The notes under the pieces are model-generated. The model did not search any database. It was not told the DNA's origin and saw nothing but the letters and a program-made list of their open reading frames with translations. From Deltaproteobacteria bacterium (lineage in GTDB: Bacteria > Myxococcota_A > UBA796 > UBA2385), in NCBI GenBank assembly GCA_947462115.1, contig CANHON010000163.1, positions 1 through 9,512 on the forward strand: DNA of 9,512 nt, read 5' to 3'. This document shows positions 1-7,472 of the stretch, one piece after another. The position numbers and the translations under genes were made by a program. Numbering within the stretch: the first letter of the stretch is position 1; every line of letters begins with the position of its first letter.

Positions 1-1775
1 ACCACGCCCCCGAGCACGCCCGCCGCAGCGAGCGTGCGCTCCGCGGCGGCGCCGTCCGCGCGGAGCTGCCGCTGCAGCCGGTCACCCCAGACCGCCTCGA
101 GGTCGGCGGGCAGCGGATCGCCCGGCGCGAGCGCGAGCCCGGCCGGCGTGGACACCAAGGAGCCCGCCTCGTGCAGGCTCCGCACCATCTGCACGGCGAA
201 CAGGGGGTTGCCGCGCGCGTGCTCGACGAGGCGGCGGGCGCTGCTGCCCTCGATGCCCATCGGGCCCTGGAGCAGCGCGGTCAGCTCGGCCCCGCCCATC
301 GCGCCGAGGCGCAGCGCTCCGACCTCCGGCAGGCCGAGCAAGGTCTCCAGCAGGGTGTTCATCTCGCCGTCGCGCAGCAAGTCGGCGTCGGCGCTCCGGC
401 TGTCGGCCCGCACCGAGGCCACCAGCAGGGCCGGGATGTCCCGCCCGCGGGCGAACAAGTGGTGCGCGAAGCAGAGGGCGTCTCGGCCCCACTGCACATC
501 ATCGAGATGGATGAAAATGACGCGCTGACGACCGCCTTCCACGCACAGCGCCCGCATCAGCGACAAGATGGCGTCGTAGCGCTCCAGCGGGCCGGGCGTG
601 AGCTCGGCGCCGCCGGTCAGCCAGCGCACCACCCGATCGGCGTCCGCCTCGGGCACGCCGAGCCCGCTCAGCCGCGCCCGCGCGCCCGCCGCCACGGCCT
701 CGGGCGGCAGATCGGTGAGGTCCAGCGCCCGCCGGAGCATCGCGCCCACGCCCTGGCCGGGCCCCCAGACCGGCCCGTGCCACGCCGTCCAGGGCACCAC
801 GAGGCCGAGCTCAACGGCGCGGGTGCGGATGGCCCCCAACAAGGCCGCCCGCCCCTCGCCCGGCGCCCCGCGCAGCACCACGCCCATGGGCCGGGCCTCT
901 TCGGCCGCGCGCCGCAGGGCCGCCCAGATGGACCGCTGCTCCATCTGCCGGCCGATCAACGGGATCGCCCGCCCGCCCTCCCCCTCGGCGTGGGCCCCCA
1001 CCGGCCAGCGCTCCCACGCCCGGGGCCCGGGCCGGGCCCAGTCCGGGACCACCGCCGGCCGACCGCGGTGGGCCCGGAGGGCTTCGGCCACGGCGGCCGC
1101 GCAGGCGGGGGCCCCTCGCCCATCGCGCTGCGCCGCCCCGAGCAGCCACGCCCCGAGCGGGCCCTCGGGCGTGCGGAGCCAGGACCGCGCGAGGCGGAGC
1201 ATGTCGACCAGATCGTCCGCCGGCGAGCTCCGCTCCGGCATCCAGGAGCCCGTGCGCTGCGCCTCGAGCACGCCCCGCAGCCCGGCGTCCACGAGCACCA
1301 GCGGCCCCTGCTCGGCCTCCAAGCGCACCGCGCCCGGCCCGAGCCCGCCGTGCACCATGCCGAGCGCGTGCAGGTGGGCCAGCCCCGACAGCCCATCCAT
1401 CAGGAGGGCCTCCACCACGTCATCGTCGAGGCTGGCCTCGGCGGGCCCCGGCAGGGAGATCCAGGTCGAGATCAACGCGCCGGCCCCTGCGCCCGCGACG
1501 GCCTCCGGCCCGAGCCAGCCGGAGAGCGGCGCGACCGCGGGGTGATCGGCGCGCAGGCCGACGCTGACCACCTCGCGCAGCCGCTGCAGGGCTGGCTCGT
1601 TGAGCGCCGGCAGCAGCCGCAAGGCGAAGCGCCCGCCCAACAGCCGATCTTCGGCCAGCCACAGCACGCCCAGCCCAGCGCCCGGCAGCGCGCCCTGGGG
1701 CGCGAGGAGCTGGAGGGAGGCGGGCGGGGGCGGCGGCGCGGCCTCAGACGGCGGCTGGATCGGCGCAAAGGACAT
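1..1775 (-). CDS. Kinase-like/AAA-ATPase (STAND-type) regulator, N-terminal 591 residues, probable pseudoenzyme; runs off left edge
   Basis: I translated the reverse strand from the ATG at 1775-1773; it stays open for 591 codons to the edge, so the C-terminus is missing. Residues 1-20 are Pro-rich. Residues ~25-235 follow the bacterial Ser/Thr kinase layout: a Gly loop (GAGLGV, 32-37), an ALRLL segment where the usual Lys is Arg53, HGGLGPGA (142-149) in place of HRDLKPxN, and DAG (163-165) in place of DFG. A second domain starts at LIGR (273-276), has a Walker A-like GAPGEGRA (303-310) with Lys and Thr/Ser lost, a Walker B-like stretch ending in DD (425-426), and the ARGNPLF motif (520-526) typical of kinase-fused AAA ATPases. 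Such fusions are usually large cytoplasmic signalling proteins, often with a C-terminal TPR region. Both catalytic sites look degenerate, so I infer a scaffold or sensor. An in-frame GTG at 1787 is an alternative start; no clear ribosome binding site decides. Confidence 0.82.
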   Translation of the reverse strand, partial: MSFAPIQPPSEAAPPPPPASLQLLAPQGALPGAGLGVLWLAEDRLLGGRFALRLLPALNEPALQRLREVVSVGLRADHPAVAPLSGWLGPEAVAGAGAGALISTWISLPGPAEASLDDDVVEALLMDGLSGLAHLHALGMVHGGLGPGAVRLEAEQGPLVLVDAGLRGVLEAQRTGSWMPERSSPADDLVDMLRLARSWLRTPEGPLGAWLLGAAQRDGRGAPACAAAVAEALRAHRGRPAVVPDWARPGPRAWERWPVGAHAEGEGGRAIPLIGRQMEQRSIWAALRRAAEEARPMGVVLRGAPGEGRAALLGAIRTRAVELGLVVPWTAWHGPVWGPGQGVGAMLRRALDLTDLPPEAVAAGARARLSGLGVPEADADRVVRWLTGGAELTPGPLERYDAILSLMRALCVEGGRQRVIFIHLDDVQWGRDALCFAHHLFARGRDIPALLVASVRADSRSADADLLRDGEMNTLLETLLGLPEVGALRLGAMGGAELTALLQGPMGIEGSSARRLVEHARGNPLFAVQMVRSLHEAGSLVSTPAGLALAPGDPLPADLEAVWGDRLQRQLRADGAAAERTLAAAGVLGGV

Positions 1776-1814
1776 CGGCGGGGACACGGGCGGCGCTGTG
1801 GGTGCGCCGACCGC

Positions 1815-1850
1815 ATCCCGACAATAGCGGCTGCGCCAAAGCGCGGTCCA
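1815..1850 (-). promoter_or_regulatory. Possible sigma-70-like promoter for the kinase/ATPase gene
   Basis: Read on the minus strand, TGGACC (1850-1845) and TATTGT (1826-1821) are 18 bp apart, each matching 4 of 6 bases of the -35 and -10 consensus. Transcription would begin near 1815, about 40 bases before the ATG at 1775. This is the most AT-rich spot in the 168 bp divergent gap. The rest of the gap (1851-1943) must drive the plus-strand lipoprotein gene, but I see no convincing promoter there, only a GAGG ribosome binding site at 1935-1938. This is a weak, by-eye call. Confidence 0.25.
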
Positions 1851-1943
1851 CCCGACGGCGCCGCGCCCGCCCGCGCCTCTTGTGGGGGGCCGTCCCTTCG
1901 GGCAGTCTCGCCGCAGCACCCCCCTGCGCCCCCTGAGGTCACC

Positions 1944-4511
1944 ATGGCTCCGGTCTCCCCCTGCGTCGCGCCCACCCTGCACCCGACGGGCCGCGCCCCC
2001 TGGAGCGCGCTGCTCGGCCTGAGCCTCGTGCTGGGCTTGGCCAGCGCCTGCGAGGACGGCGGCGGCAAGGCCGAGCCCGGCGAAGAGGCCGACGCGGACG
2101 CAGACGCCGATGCCGACGCGGACGCGGATGCCGATGCGGACGCCGATGCCGACGCAGACGCCGATGCCGACGCCGACACCGATGTGGACACGGGCGACCC
2201 CGTCGAGGACCCCGACTGGACCAGCGGTCCGGCCTTGGACGCCTGCACCCCCACCACCGTCGACTCGGCCTCGGTGGCCCTCGCCGGCATCGTGTTGAGC
2301 ATCGACGGGCCTGTCGCCGGGCACGTTGTTTTCGACAAGTCCACCGGGCTCATCACCTGCGCGGGCGACGACTGCGACACGGCGGGGGCCAGCGTGCTGT
2401 GCACCGAGGGCGTCATCAGCCCTGGCCTCGTGGACGCCCACAACCACCTTCAGTACAACATCACCCCGCCCTGGCAGCATGAGGCCATCTTCGAGGACCG
2501 CTACGAGTGGCAGCGGGCCGATGCGTATGACGACTACCGCACGGCCTACCTGGAGGTCAGCGACAGCAACAACTGCGAGGTCATGCAGTGGGCCGAGCTT
2601 CGCGTGCTGGTGGGCGGCGGGACGGCCGCGGTGGGCAGCTCGGGCGACGCCTGCATCCGCGGCCTGGTCCGAAACCTCGACGAGGACGTCGACGAGCACG
2701 GCATCACCGGCTTCGACCTGCGCTACAGCAGCAGCAACGTCACCTCCGCCTACGACAGCGGGGACGCGAGCTACTACGGCGGGGCGCTGGCCTCGGGCGC
2801 CATCGACCGCCTCGTGACGCACGTCGCTGAGGGCATTGACGGCAGCGTGACCGAGGAGATCGACCACATGGCCGAGCTCGGCATGACCGGCCCCGGCTAC
2901 TCCTTCGTGCACGCCACCGACGCCACGGCGCAGCAGCTCGCCCGGATGGCCGCCGAGCAGACCACCATCGTCTGGTCGCCCCGGAGCAACCTCGACCTCT
3001 ACCGCGCCACCACGCCCGCCGACGTCGCCATGCGCATGGGCGTCCCGGTGGTCCTCGGCCCGGACTGGACCTGGTCGGGCTCGATGAACCCGGCCCACGA
3101 GGCCGACTGCGCCTACGACTACCTGCGGGCCCGATCGGCCGCCCCGCCCGCCGACCGCAAGTGGGACGAGCAGCTCTGGCGCATGATCACCACCGACGCC
3201 GCCCGCGCGGTGGGCCTCGACGGCGTGATCGGCGGCCTCGCCGAGGGCATGGCGGCCGACATCGCGGTCTTCGCCTTCAACGAGCAGCCCTACCGCTCGG
3301 TCATCGAAGCGCAACCAAACGACGTCCAGCTGGTCATTGTCGGCGGCGAGGCCCTCTATGGTCGCCCCGAGCTCGTGGGCCCGCTGAGCGCCGTGGCGGA
3401 CCTCTGCGACACGGTCACGCCCTGCGGCGGGGAGGCACGGAGCCTCTGCTTCAAGCGGGGCGACACCGGCAGCTTCACCCGGTCGGTGGTCGAGCTCGAG
3501 GAGCTGCTGTCCGCCGGCCTCGCCGCGGTCACCATGCCCGCGGGCTACGAGTACGCCGGCGCGCTGCACGGCCTGTGGGAGTGCGCGCCCGAGGAGCGCG
3601 CGAGCTGCGATCCCCGGGAGCCATCCGCCGAGGACAGCGACGGTGACGCCATCCTCGACGGGGCCGACAACTGCCCCGACGCCTGGGACCCTTCGCAGGT
3701 GGACGCAGACGGGGACGGCGTCGGCGACGCCTGCGATCCCTGCCCCATCGCCCCGGACACCGAGGACTGCGCGCCCCCCTCGGCCGACGACTTCGACGCC
3801 GATGGCGTGGTCAACGACGAGGACAACTGCCCCTCCACCGCCAACCTCGATCAAGCGGACGCGGACGCCGACGGCAAAGGCGACGCCTGCGACGCCTGCC
3901 CCGCCGACCCCAACCCCGGCTCGGCCGGCTGCCCCCTGAGCGTGCGCGCGCTGCGCGACCCCACCGATCCCGACCACCCGGCCGTGCTGTCGGTGGTGTC
4001 TATCGACGGCCTCGTCGTCACGGCGGTCGGCACCCAAGGCTTCCACGCCCAAGACCCGACCGAGGCCGACTTTGGCGGCATCTACGTCTTCACCAGCTCG
4101 GCGCCCTCGGTGGCCGAGGGCAACGTGGTGCGCGTCGATGGCACCTACGAGGAGTACTTTGAGCTCAGCGAGATCACCGGCCCCACGGTCGTTGTGACCG
4201 GCACGGCCACCCTGCCCACCCCGATCGTGGTCTCGGCCTGCGACGTGGGGACCGGCGGCGCGCTCGCCGAGTCCTACGAGTCGATGTTGGTGCGGGTGGA
4301 GGGCGTGACGGTCACCAACAGCAACCCCGACGGCAGCAGCGACTTCGGCGAGATGGAGCTGGACGGATGCTTGCGCGTGGACGACCGCCTGTACGCTGGC
4401 TACTCGCGGACGCTGGGCACGGCCTACTCCCAAGTGCAGGGCCCGCTCTACTACAGCTTTAGCAACTTCAAGCTCTTGCCGCGCCGCGCCAGCGACGTGC
4501 GGGTGCCCTGA
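1944..4511 (+). CDS. Surface lipoprotein: Asp-Ala tether, deaminase-type amidohydrolase, thrombospondin type 3 repeats, OB-fold-like C-terminus
   Basis: This 855-residue protein starts at an ATG preceded by GAGG five bases upstream. It has a signal peptide (basic residue R17, hydrophobic core 20-32) ending in LASAC, with Cys36 as probable lipidation site. An Asp-Ala repeat (49-77) acts as spacer. Residues ~90-485 form an amidohydrolase: HxH at H166/H168, HVAE with H293 and E296, H323, a WSPRSN motif (344-349) and D374. That set matches the metal ligands and catalytic Glu of the cytosine deaminase/AtzA/MTA-deaminase type, so hydrolytic deamination or dechlorination chemistry is likely; the substrate is unknown. 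A Cys-bearing linker follows, then Asp-rich thrombospondin type 3 repeats (~564-663) expected to bind calcium. Residues ~665-855 resemble the OB-fold domain of ExeM/NucH-type extracellular nucleases (GFHAQDP at 699-705, then a VxVxGTYEEY-like strand). It probably acts at the outer membrane surface, co-transcribed with the next gene. Confidence 0.85.
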   Translation: MAPVSPCVAPTLHPTGRAPWSALLGLSLVLGLASACEDGGGKAEPGEEADADADADADADADADADADADADADADADTDVDTGDPVEDPDWTSGPALDACTPTTVDSASVALAGIVLSIDGPVAGHVVFDKSTGLITCAGDDCDTAGASVLCTEGVISPGLVDAHNHLQYNITPPWQHEAIFEDRYEWQRADAYDDYRTAYLEVSDSNNCEVMQWAELRVLVGGGTAAVGSSGDACIRGLVRNLDEDVDEHGITGFDLRYSSSNVTSAYDSGDASYYGGALASGAIDRLVTHVAEGIDGSVTEEIDHMAELGMTGPGYSFVHATDATAQQLARMAAEQTTIVWSPRSNLDLYRATTPADVAMRMGVPVVLGPDWTWSGSMNPAHEADCAYDYLRARSAAPPADRKWDEQLWRMITTDAARAVGLDGVIGGLAEGMAADIAVFAFNEQPYRSVIEAQPNDVQLVIVGGEALYGRPELVGPLSAVADLCDTVTPCGGEARSLCFKRGDTGSFTRSVVELEELLSAGLAAVTMPAGYEYAGALHGLWECAPEERASCDPREPSAEDSDGDAILDGADNCPDAWDPSQVDADGDGVGDACDPCPIAPDTEDCAPPSADDFDADGVVNDEDNCPSTANLDQADADADGKGDACDACPADPNPGSAGCPLSVRALRDPTDPDHPAVLSVVSIDGLVVTAVGTQGFHAQDPTEADFGGIYVFTSSAPSVAEGNVVRVDGTYEEYFELSEITGPTVVVTGTATLPTPIVVSACDVGTGGALAESYESMLVRVEGVTVTNSNPDGSSDFGEMELDGCLRVDDRLYAGYSRTLGTAYSQVQGPLYYSFSNFKLLPRRASDVRVP
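2088..2192 (+). repeat. Hexanucleotide (GCN GAY) repeat encoding an Asp-Ala tract
   Basis: About 14-15 tandem six-base units encode alternating Ala and Asp (residues 49-77), followed by an Asp-Thr/Val variant (DTDVDTGD, 78-85). Codons vary among GAC/GAT and GCC/GCG/GCA, so the tract is not a single freshly expanded unit. It lies directly after the lipidated Cys, in the position of a flexible acidic tether between the membrane and the enzyme domain. Copy number could vary by slippage. Confidence 0.9.
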
Positions 4512-4527
4512 GTCCAGAGGATCGTCG

Positions 4528-5346
4528 ATGTCCAACCAGACCGTATTGGTCGCGGGCGCGCTCGCCGGCGGCATCTTGATCGGCGGGGCCGTCGGCTTCG
4601 TGAGCCACGCCGTTTTCCGTCCGCCGCCGCCCCCAGAGGTGGTGATGCCGCCCCCGGAGGTCATTGAGCAGCAGATCAGCGAGGCCGATCTCGCCCGCCT
4701 CTGCGAGACGCTCACCCAGGACGAGAAGAGCCGCGCCACCGAGGCCCAGTCGAAGGTCACGACCCTGCGGGGCGAGCTCGACGCCAAAGAGGCCGAGCTC
4801 GCCCAGCTCAAGTCCGAGAAGATCACCGACGACAAGAAGCGCGCGGCCGCGCAGCGCCGGTGGAAGGACATGGAGGCGGAGATCGCGAGCCTCAAAGACA
4901 AGCTGGTGGTCGCCGAAAAGGAGCGAGACGAGGTGCGGGAGGAGCTGCGCACCACGCTGCGCGAGCTCGACCGCCAGGTCTCGGAGACCCAGAAGTACAA
5001 AGAGGAGGCGGCGGTCTACAAGGAGAAGTCCACCACAAACCTGTGGTCCTCCTTCCAAAATGGCGCCAAGGTCGAGATCTGCGACCGGGGCACCCGCAAC
5101 CGTCACGAGAAGTGCCACGAGGCGGTCGACGCGGCCCTCACCCCGGCCCTGCGCGAGCGCTTCAACCAGTGCGTCAACAGCGGCCAAGCCACGCCGGCCC
5201 TGCGCCAGCTCGAGAAGAAGGCCGCCATGCCCGAGCACGCGGTGCGCCTCGCCGACGACAACAAGTTCACCAAAAGCGGCTGGGTCATCGTCTTCTGCGA
5301 CCCCACCCTGCCCGAGGCGGGCGGCGGCGCGGAAGATCCGCCCTAA
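4528..5346 (+). CDS. Membrane-anchored coiled-coil protein with Cys-containing C-terminal domain, function unknown
   Basis: I do not recognise a named family for this 272-residue protein. The start is supported by AGAGG at 4516-4520, seven bases before the ATG. Residues 5-25 form a Gly/Ala/Val/Ile-rich hydrophobic segment, read as an uncleaved N-terminal anchor, followed by a Pro-rich stretch (32-43). Residues ~48-168 are highly charged with heptad-like Leu/Ala spacing and no Pro, a strong coiled-coil candidate. Residues ~172-262 form a compact domain with Cys185, Cys196, Cys215 and Cys257, aromatic residues and a hydrophobic strand (WVIVF, 252-256); two disulfides are possible if it lies outside the cytoplasm. 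The tail is Gly/Pro-rich. It lies 16 bases after the lipoprotein gene in the same direction, so an operon is likely. The open frame on the opposite strand (5364-4468) lacks these features and is a shadow. Confidence 0.75.
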   Translation: MSNQTVLVAGALAGGILIGGAVGFVSHAVFRPPPPPEVVMPPPEVIEQQISEADLARLCETLTQDEKSRATEAQSKVTTLRGELDAKEAELAQLKSEKITDDKKRAAAQRRWKDMEAEIASLKDKLVVAEKERDEVREELRTTLRELDRQVSETQKYKEEAAVYKEKSTTNLWSSFQNGAKVEICDRGTRNRHEKCHEAVDAALTPALRERFNQCVNSGQATPALRQLEKKAAMPEHAVRLADDNKFTKSGWVIVFCDPTLPEAGGGAEDPP

Positions 5347-5365
5347 AGGCACGACCGCGGCCAAT

Positions 5366-5400
5366 CGGGCGCAGCCCGGCGACTGAACGGGATAGTCCCG
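5366..5400 (+). other. Two small inverted repeats between the coiled-coil gene and the methyltransferase gene
   Basis: CGGGC-GCA-GCCCG (5366-5378) and CGGGA-TAG-TCCCG (5388-5400) are perfect five-base stems with three-base loops in the 71 bp gap. They could help terminate the upstream unit or form an operator or 5' leader element for the methyltransferase gene. There is no T tract, and short perfect stems are common by chance at this GC content. Confidence 0.25.
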
Positions 5401-5406
5401 CGCCTC

Positions 5407-5413
5407 AGGAGGG
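5407..5413 (+). promoter_or_regulatory. Strong ribosome binding site fixing the methyltransferase start
   Basis: AGGAGGG lies four bases before the ATG at 5418. It is the best Shine-Dalgarno match in the window and fixes the start there, although the frame stays open much further upstream (to 4860) inside the previous gene. Confidence 0.75.
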
Positions 5414-5417
5414 ACCC

Positions 5418-6335
5418 ATGCTCCGTCGCTTCTCTGCCCGCGAAGGCTTCGCCGAAGCGCGCGAGCTCTACGCCGCTGGCGCGAACGTCACCCAGACCCT
5501 CAAGGCGAGGTACCCCGATCCTTCGGGCTTTACCGACATCGTCCGGGTGGCCTATGACCTCCAGAGCGGCACCTACGTCGCCGCCCTCCAGCAGCCCGGC
5601 ATGGCTGCCCGCAAGCAGGCGATGGCGCGGCGCATCTTGTCCTTCATCGACGGGCTGCCCGTTCACAGCGCGATGGAGGCCGGCTGCGGCGAGGCCACCA
5701 CCCTGAGCTTCTTGGTGGCGGAGCGCCCCGAGCTGCGGTGGTCTGGCTTTGACCTCTCGCTCAGCCGCATCGCCTGGGCCCAGAGCCTCCTGCGCTCCCG
5801 CGACCAGCAGGCCGAGCTGTTCGTCGGCGACCTGCTCCAGATCCCCCTGGTTGGCCCCGCCGCCGACCTGGTCATCACGGTCCACGCCCTGGAGCCCAAC
5901 GGCGACCGCGCGCCGGCCCTGATCGCCGAGCTGCTCCGCGTCACCGGCCGCTACCTGCTGCTGGTCGAGCCCGACTACGAGAACGCCGGCCCCGAGCAGC
6001 GCGCCCGAATGGATCAGCACGGCTACATCCGGGGCATCGAAGCGGCGCTGCGCGCATCGCCGGGCCGGATCCTGGCCCGAGCGCCGCTCGGCGACGACGT
6101 CAACCCGCTCAACGCGGCCACGGTGACGCTGTTTGAGCGTGAGGCCCCGCAGCCGGTCGACCCGCAGGCCGCGCACCTGCCCTACGCCCCGCCCGGCGGC
6201 GGCGAGCCCCTCTCCCCCGTGGCCGGCGCTTGGCTGGGCGAAGCGAACGGCCACGCCTGGCCCACGCTGGGCGGGATCCCCTACCTGTTGCCCGACGGCG
6301 CGGTGGTGGCGAGCCACCTCGGGCGCTTGGTCTAG
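5418..6335 (+). CDS. SAM-dependent methyltransferase, associated with the pseudaminic/nonulosonic acid locus
   Basis: This 305-residue protein has a class I methyltransferase core. Residues ~84-100 hold the SAM-binding loop (MEAGCGEATT, E87 to G91), D112 ends the second strand, D138 lies in a GDLL turn, and 150-162 (DLVITVHALEPNG) and 179-186 (YLLLVEPD) are the next strands. The N-terminal 50 residues (RRFSAREGF...LYAAGANVTQ) precede the core and resemble, from my memory of the family, methyltransferases found in legionaminic/pseudaminic acid clusters. The last ~50 residues end in WPTLGGIPYLLPDGAVVAS, which recalls the Trm112-like IPxLxP tail of some methyltransferases but without its zinc-binding cysteines. 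Its place just before pseB supports a role in modifying a surface sugar or the glycosylated product. The methyl acceptor cannot be read from the sequence. Methyltransferase identity is firm; the pathway link is inferred. Confidence 0.8.
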   Translation: MLRRFSAREGFAEARELYAAGANVTQTLKARYPDPSGFTDIVRVAYDLQSGTYVAALQQPGMAARKQAMARRILSFIDGLPVHSAMEAGCGEATTLSFLVAERPELRWSGFDLSLSRIAWAQSLLRSRDQQAELFVGDLLQIPLVGPAADLVITVHALEPNGDRAPALIAELLRVTGRYLLLVEPDYENAGPEQRARMDQHGYIRGIEAALRASPGRILARAPLGDDVNPLNAATVTLFEREAPQPVDPQAAHLPYAPPGGGEPLSPVAGAWLGEANGHAWPTLGGIPYLLPDGAVVASHLGRLV

Positions 6336-6417
6336 CGCAGGCAGGCCGAAGGTCCAACGCGGCAGTTCAACGTCCATCAGGTCGTTCTCACCGAGCCCCG
6401 GTCGGAGAGCGTCCCCC

Positions 6418-6455
6418 GTGCTAAGGTCCGCCCCCTTGCTGAGGAGCGCGCAGCG
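6418..6455 (+). promoter_or_regulatory. Possible extended -10 promoter and ribosome binding site for pseB
   Basis: The 120 bp gap before pseB (6336-6455) contains TGCTAAGGT at 6419-6427, shaped like an extended -10 element (TG-N-TAxxxT); no good -35 is visible. GAGGAG at 6441-6446 lies nine bases before the ATG and is a credible ribosome binding site. The gap is long enough for pseB to have its own promoter rather than rely only on the methyltransferase gene. The promoter part is weak; the ribosome binding site is firmer. Confidence 0.35.
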
Positions 6456-7472
6456 ATGACTCCACTTGACTGGTCCAACACCTCGGTGCTCGTCACCGGC
6501 GCCACCGGCTCCTTCGGGAAGGCCTTCGTGCGCGCCATGCTCGAGCGCTACTCGCCCCGGCGGCTGGTGGTCTTCTCCCGCGACGAGCTCAAGCAGCACG
6601 AGATGCGGGTGTCGGGCCTCGAGCACCCGAGCCTGCGCTACTTCATCGGCGACGTGCGGTCGTTGGACCGGCTGCGCCGCGCGATGTCGGGCATCGACCT
6701 CGTGGTGCACGCCGCGGCGCTCAAGCAGGTGCCGGCCTGCGAGTACAACCCCTTCGAGGCCATCCAAACCAACGTGCTGGGCGCCCAGAACGTGATCGAG
6801 GCCGCCATCGACACCGGGGTCAAGCGGGTGCTCGCGCTCTCCACCGACAAGGCGGTGAGCCCGGCCAACCTCTACGGCGCCACCAAGCTCTGCGCCGAGA
6901 AGCTGTTCGTGCAGGGCAACGCCTACGCCGGCCGGGGCGGCACCCGCTTCGCCTGCGTGCGCTACGGCAACGTCGTCGGCAGCCGGGGCAGCGTGGTGCC
7001 GCTGTTCATGCAGCAGCGCAAGCAGGGCAAGGTCACCATCACCGACCCGCGCATGACCCGCTTCTGGCTCACCATCGAGCAGGGCGTGGAGTTCGTCACG
7101 AGCTCGGTCGAGATGATGCAGGGCGGCGAGGTCTTCGTGCCCCGCATCGCCAGCATGCGCATGCCCGACCTCGCTGAGGCCATCGCCCCGGGCTGCGAGG
7201 TCGAGGTCACCGGCATCCGCCCCGGCGAGAAGCTCCACGAGGCGCTGGTGGGCGTCGATGAGTCGCGGGCCATGCTCGAGCTGCCCGACCGCTACATCAT
7301 CTTGCCGCAGCACATGAGCTGGTCCTACACCCCGCCGGCCGACGCCGTCCGCAACGAGGCGGAGTTCAGCTACACCTCGGACAACAATGACCAGTGGCTC
7401 GACAAAGACGGCCTGTTGGCGCTGCTCCGCAGCACCGAGACCGTCGATCAGAGCGAGCTGCCGGCGGGCTGA
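6456..7472 (+). CDS. pseB: UDP-N-acetylglucosamine 4,6-dehydratase (inverting), PseB
   Basis: PseB is a cytoplasmic short-chain dehydrogenase/reductase enzyme that converts UDP-GlcNAc to UDP-2-acetamido-2,6-dideoxy-beta-L-arabino-hex-4-ulose, combining C6 dehydration with C5 epimerisation. It is the first step towards pseudaminic acid. The 338-residue length is normal for the family. The NADP-binding loop is TGATGSFG (14-21), SRDELKQHEM (41-50) follows the second strand as in FlaA1/PseB, HAAALKQVP is at 85-93, and the catalytic set is D131, K132 in STDKA plus Y140 and K144 in YGATK. These match the Asp-Lys-Tyr catalytic residues of the inverting dehydratases. The gene converges on pseI with only six bases between the stop codons. 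WbjB/CapE-type dehydratases are close relatives, but the neighbouring pseI and pseG make PseB the best name. Confidence 0.93.
   Translation: MTPLDWSNTSVLVTGATGSFGKAFVRAMLERYSPRRLVVFSRDELKQHEMRVSGLEHPSLRYFIGDVRSLDRLRRAMSGIDLVVHAAALKQVPACEYNPFEAIQTNVLGAQNVIEAAIDTGVKRVLALSTDKAVSPANLYGATKLCAEKLFVQGNAYAGRGGTRFACVRYGNVVGSRGSVVPLFMQQRKQGKVTITDPRMTRFWLTIEQGVEFVTSSVEMMQGGEVFVPRIASMRMPDLAEAIAPGCEVEVTGIRPGEKLHEALVGVDESRAMLELPDRYIILPQHMSWSYTPPADAVRNEAEFSYTSDNNDQWLDKDGLLALLRSTETVDQSELPAG

Noticed and set aside
171..1943. Continuous open plus-strand frame upstream of the lipoprotein ATG
   Set aside because: It is antisense to the kinase/ATPase gene, gives low-complexity Arg/Pro/Ala/Gly translation, and the signal peptide and lipobox start only at 1944.
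2088..2192. Tandem repeat considered as CRISPR or minisatellite-like non-coding repeat
   Set aside because: Units are six bases without spacers and are in frame inside the lipoprotein gene.
1472..2443. 323-codon minus-strand frame across the divergent region, including a Ser-Ala repeat
   Set aside because: It is the shadow of the Asp-Ala repeat and of the kinase gene in another frame; no recognisable domain, and it would overlap both real genes.
4468..5364. 298-codon minus-strand frame opposite the coiled-coil gene
   Set aside because: Leu/Val/Gly/Ala/Arg-rich shadow produced by the antisense of Glu/Lys-rich coiled-coil codons; the plus-strand frame has a ribosome binding site, anchor and coherent domains.
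5343..7313. 656-codon minus-strand frame opposite the methyltransferase and pseB genes
   Set aside because: Antisense of two clearly identified genes; long open frames on the opposite strand are expected at this GC content, and the translation shows no family motif.
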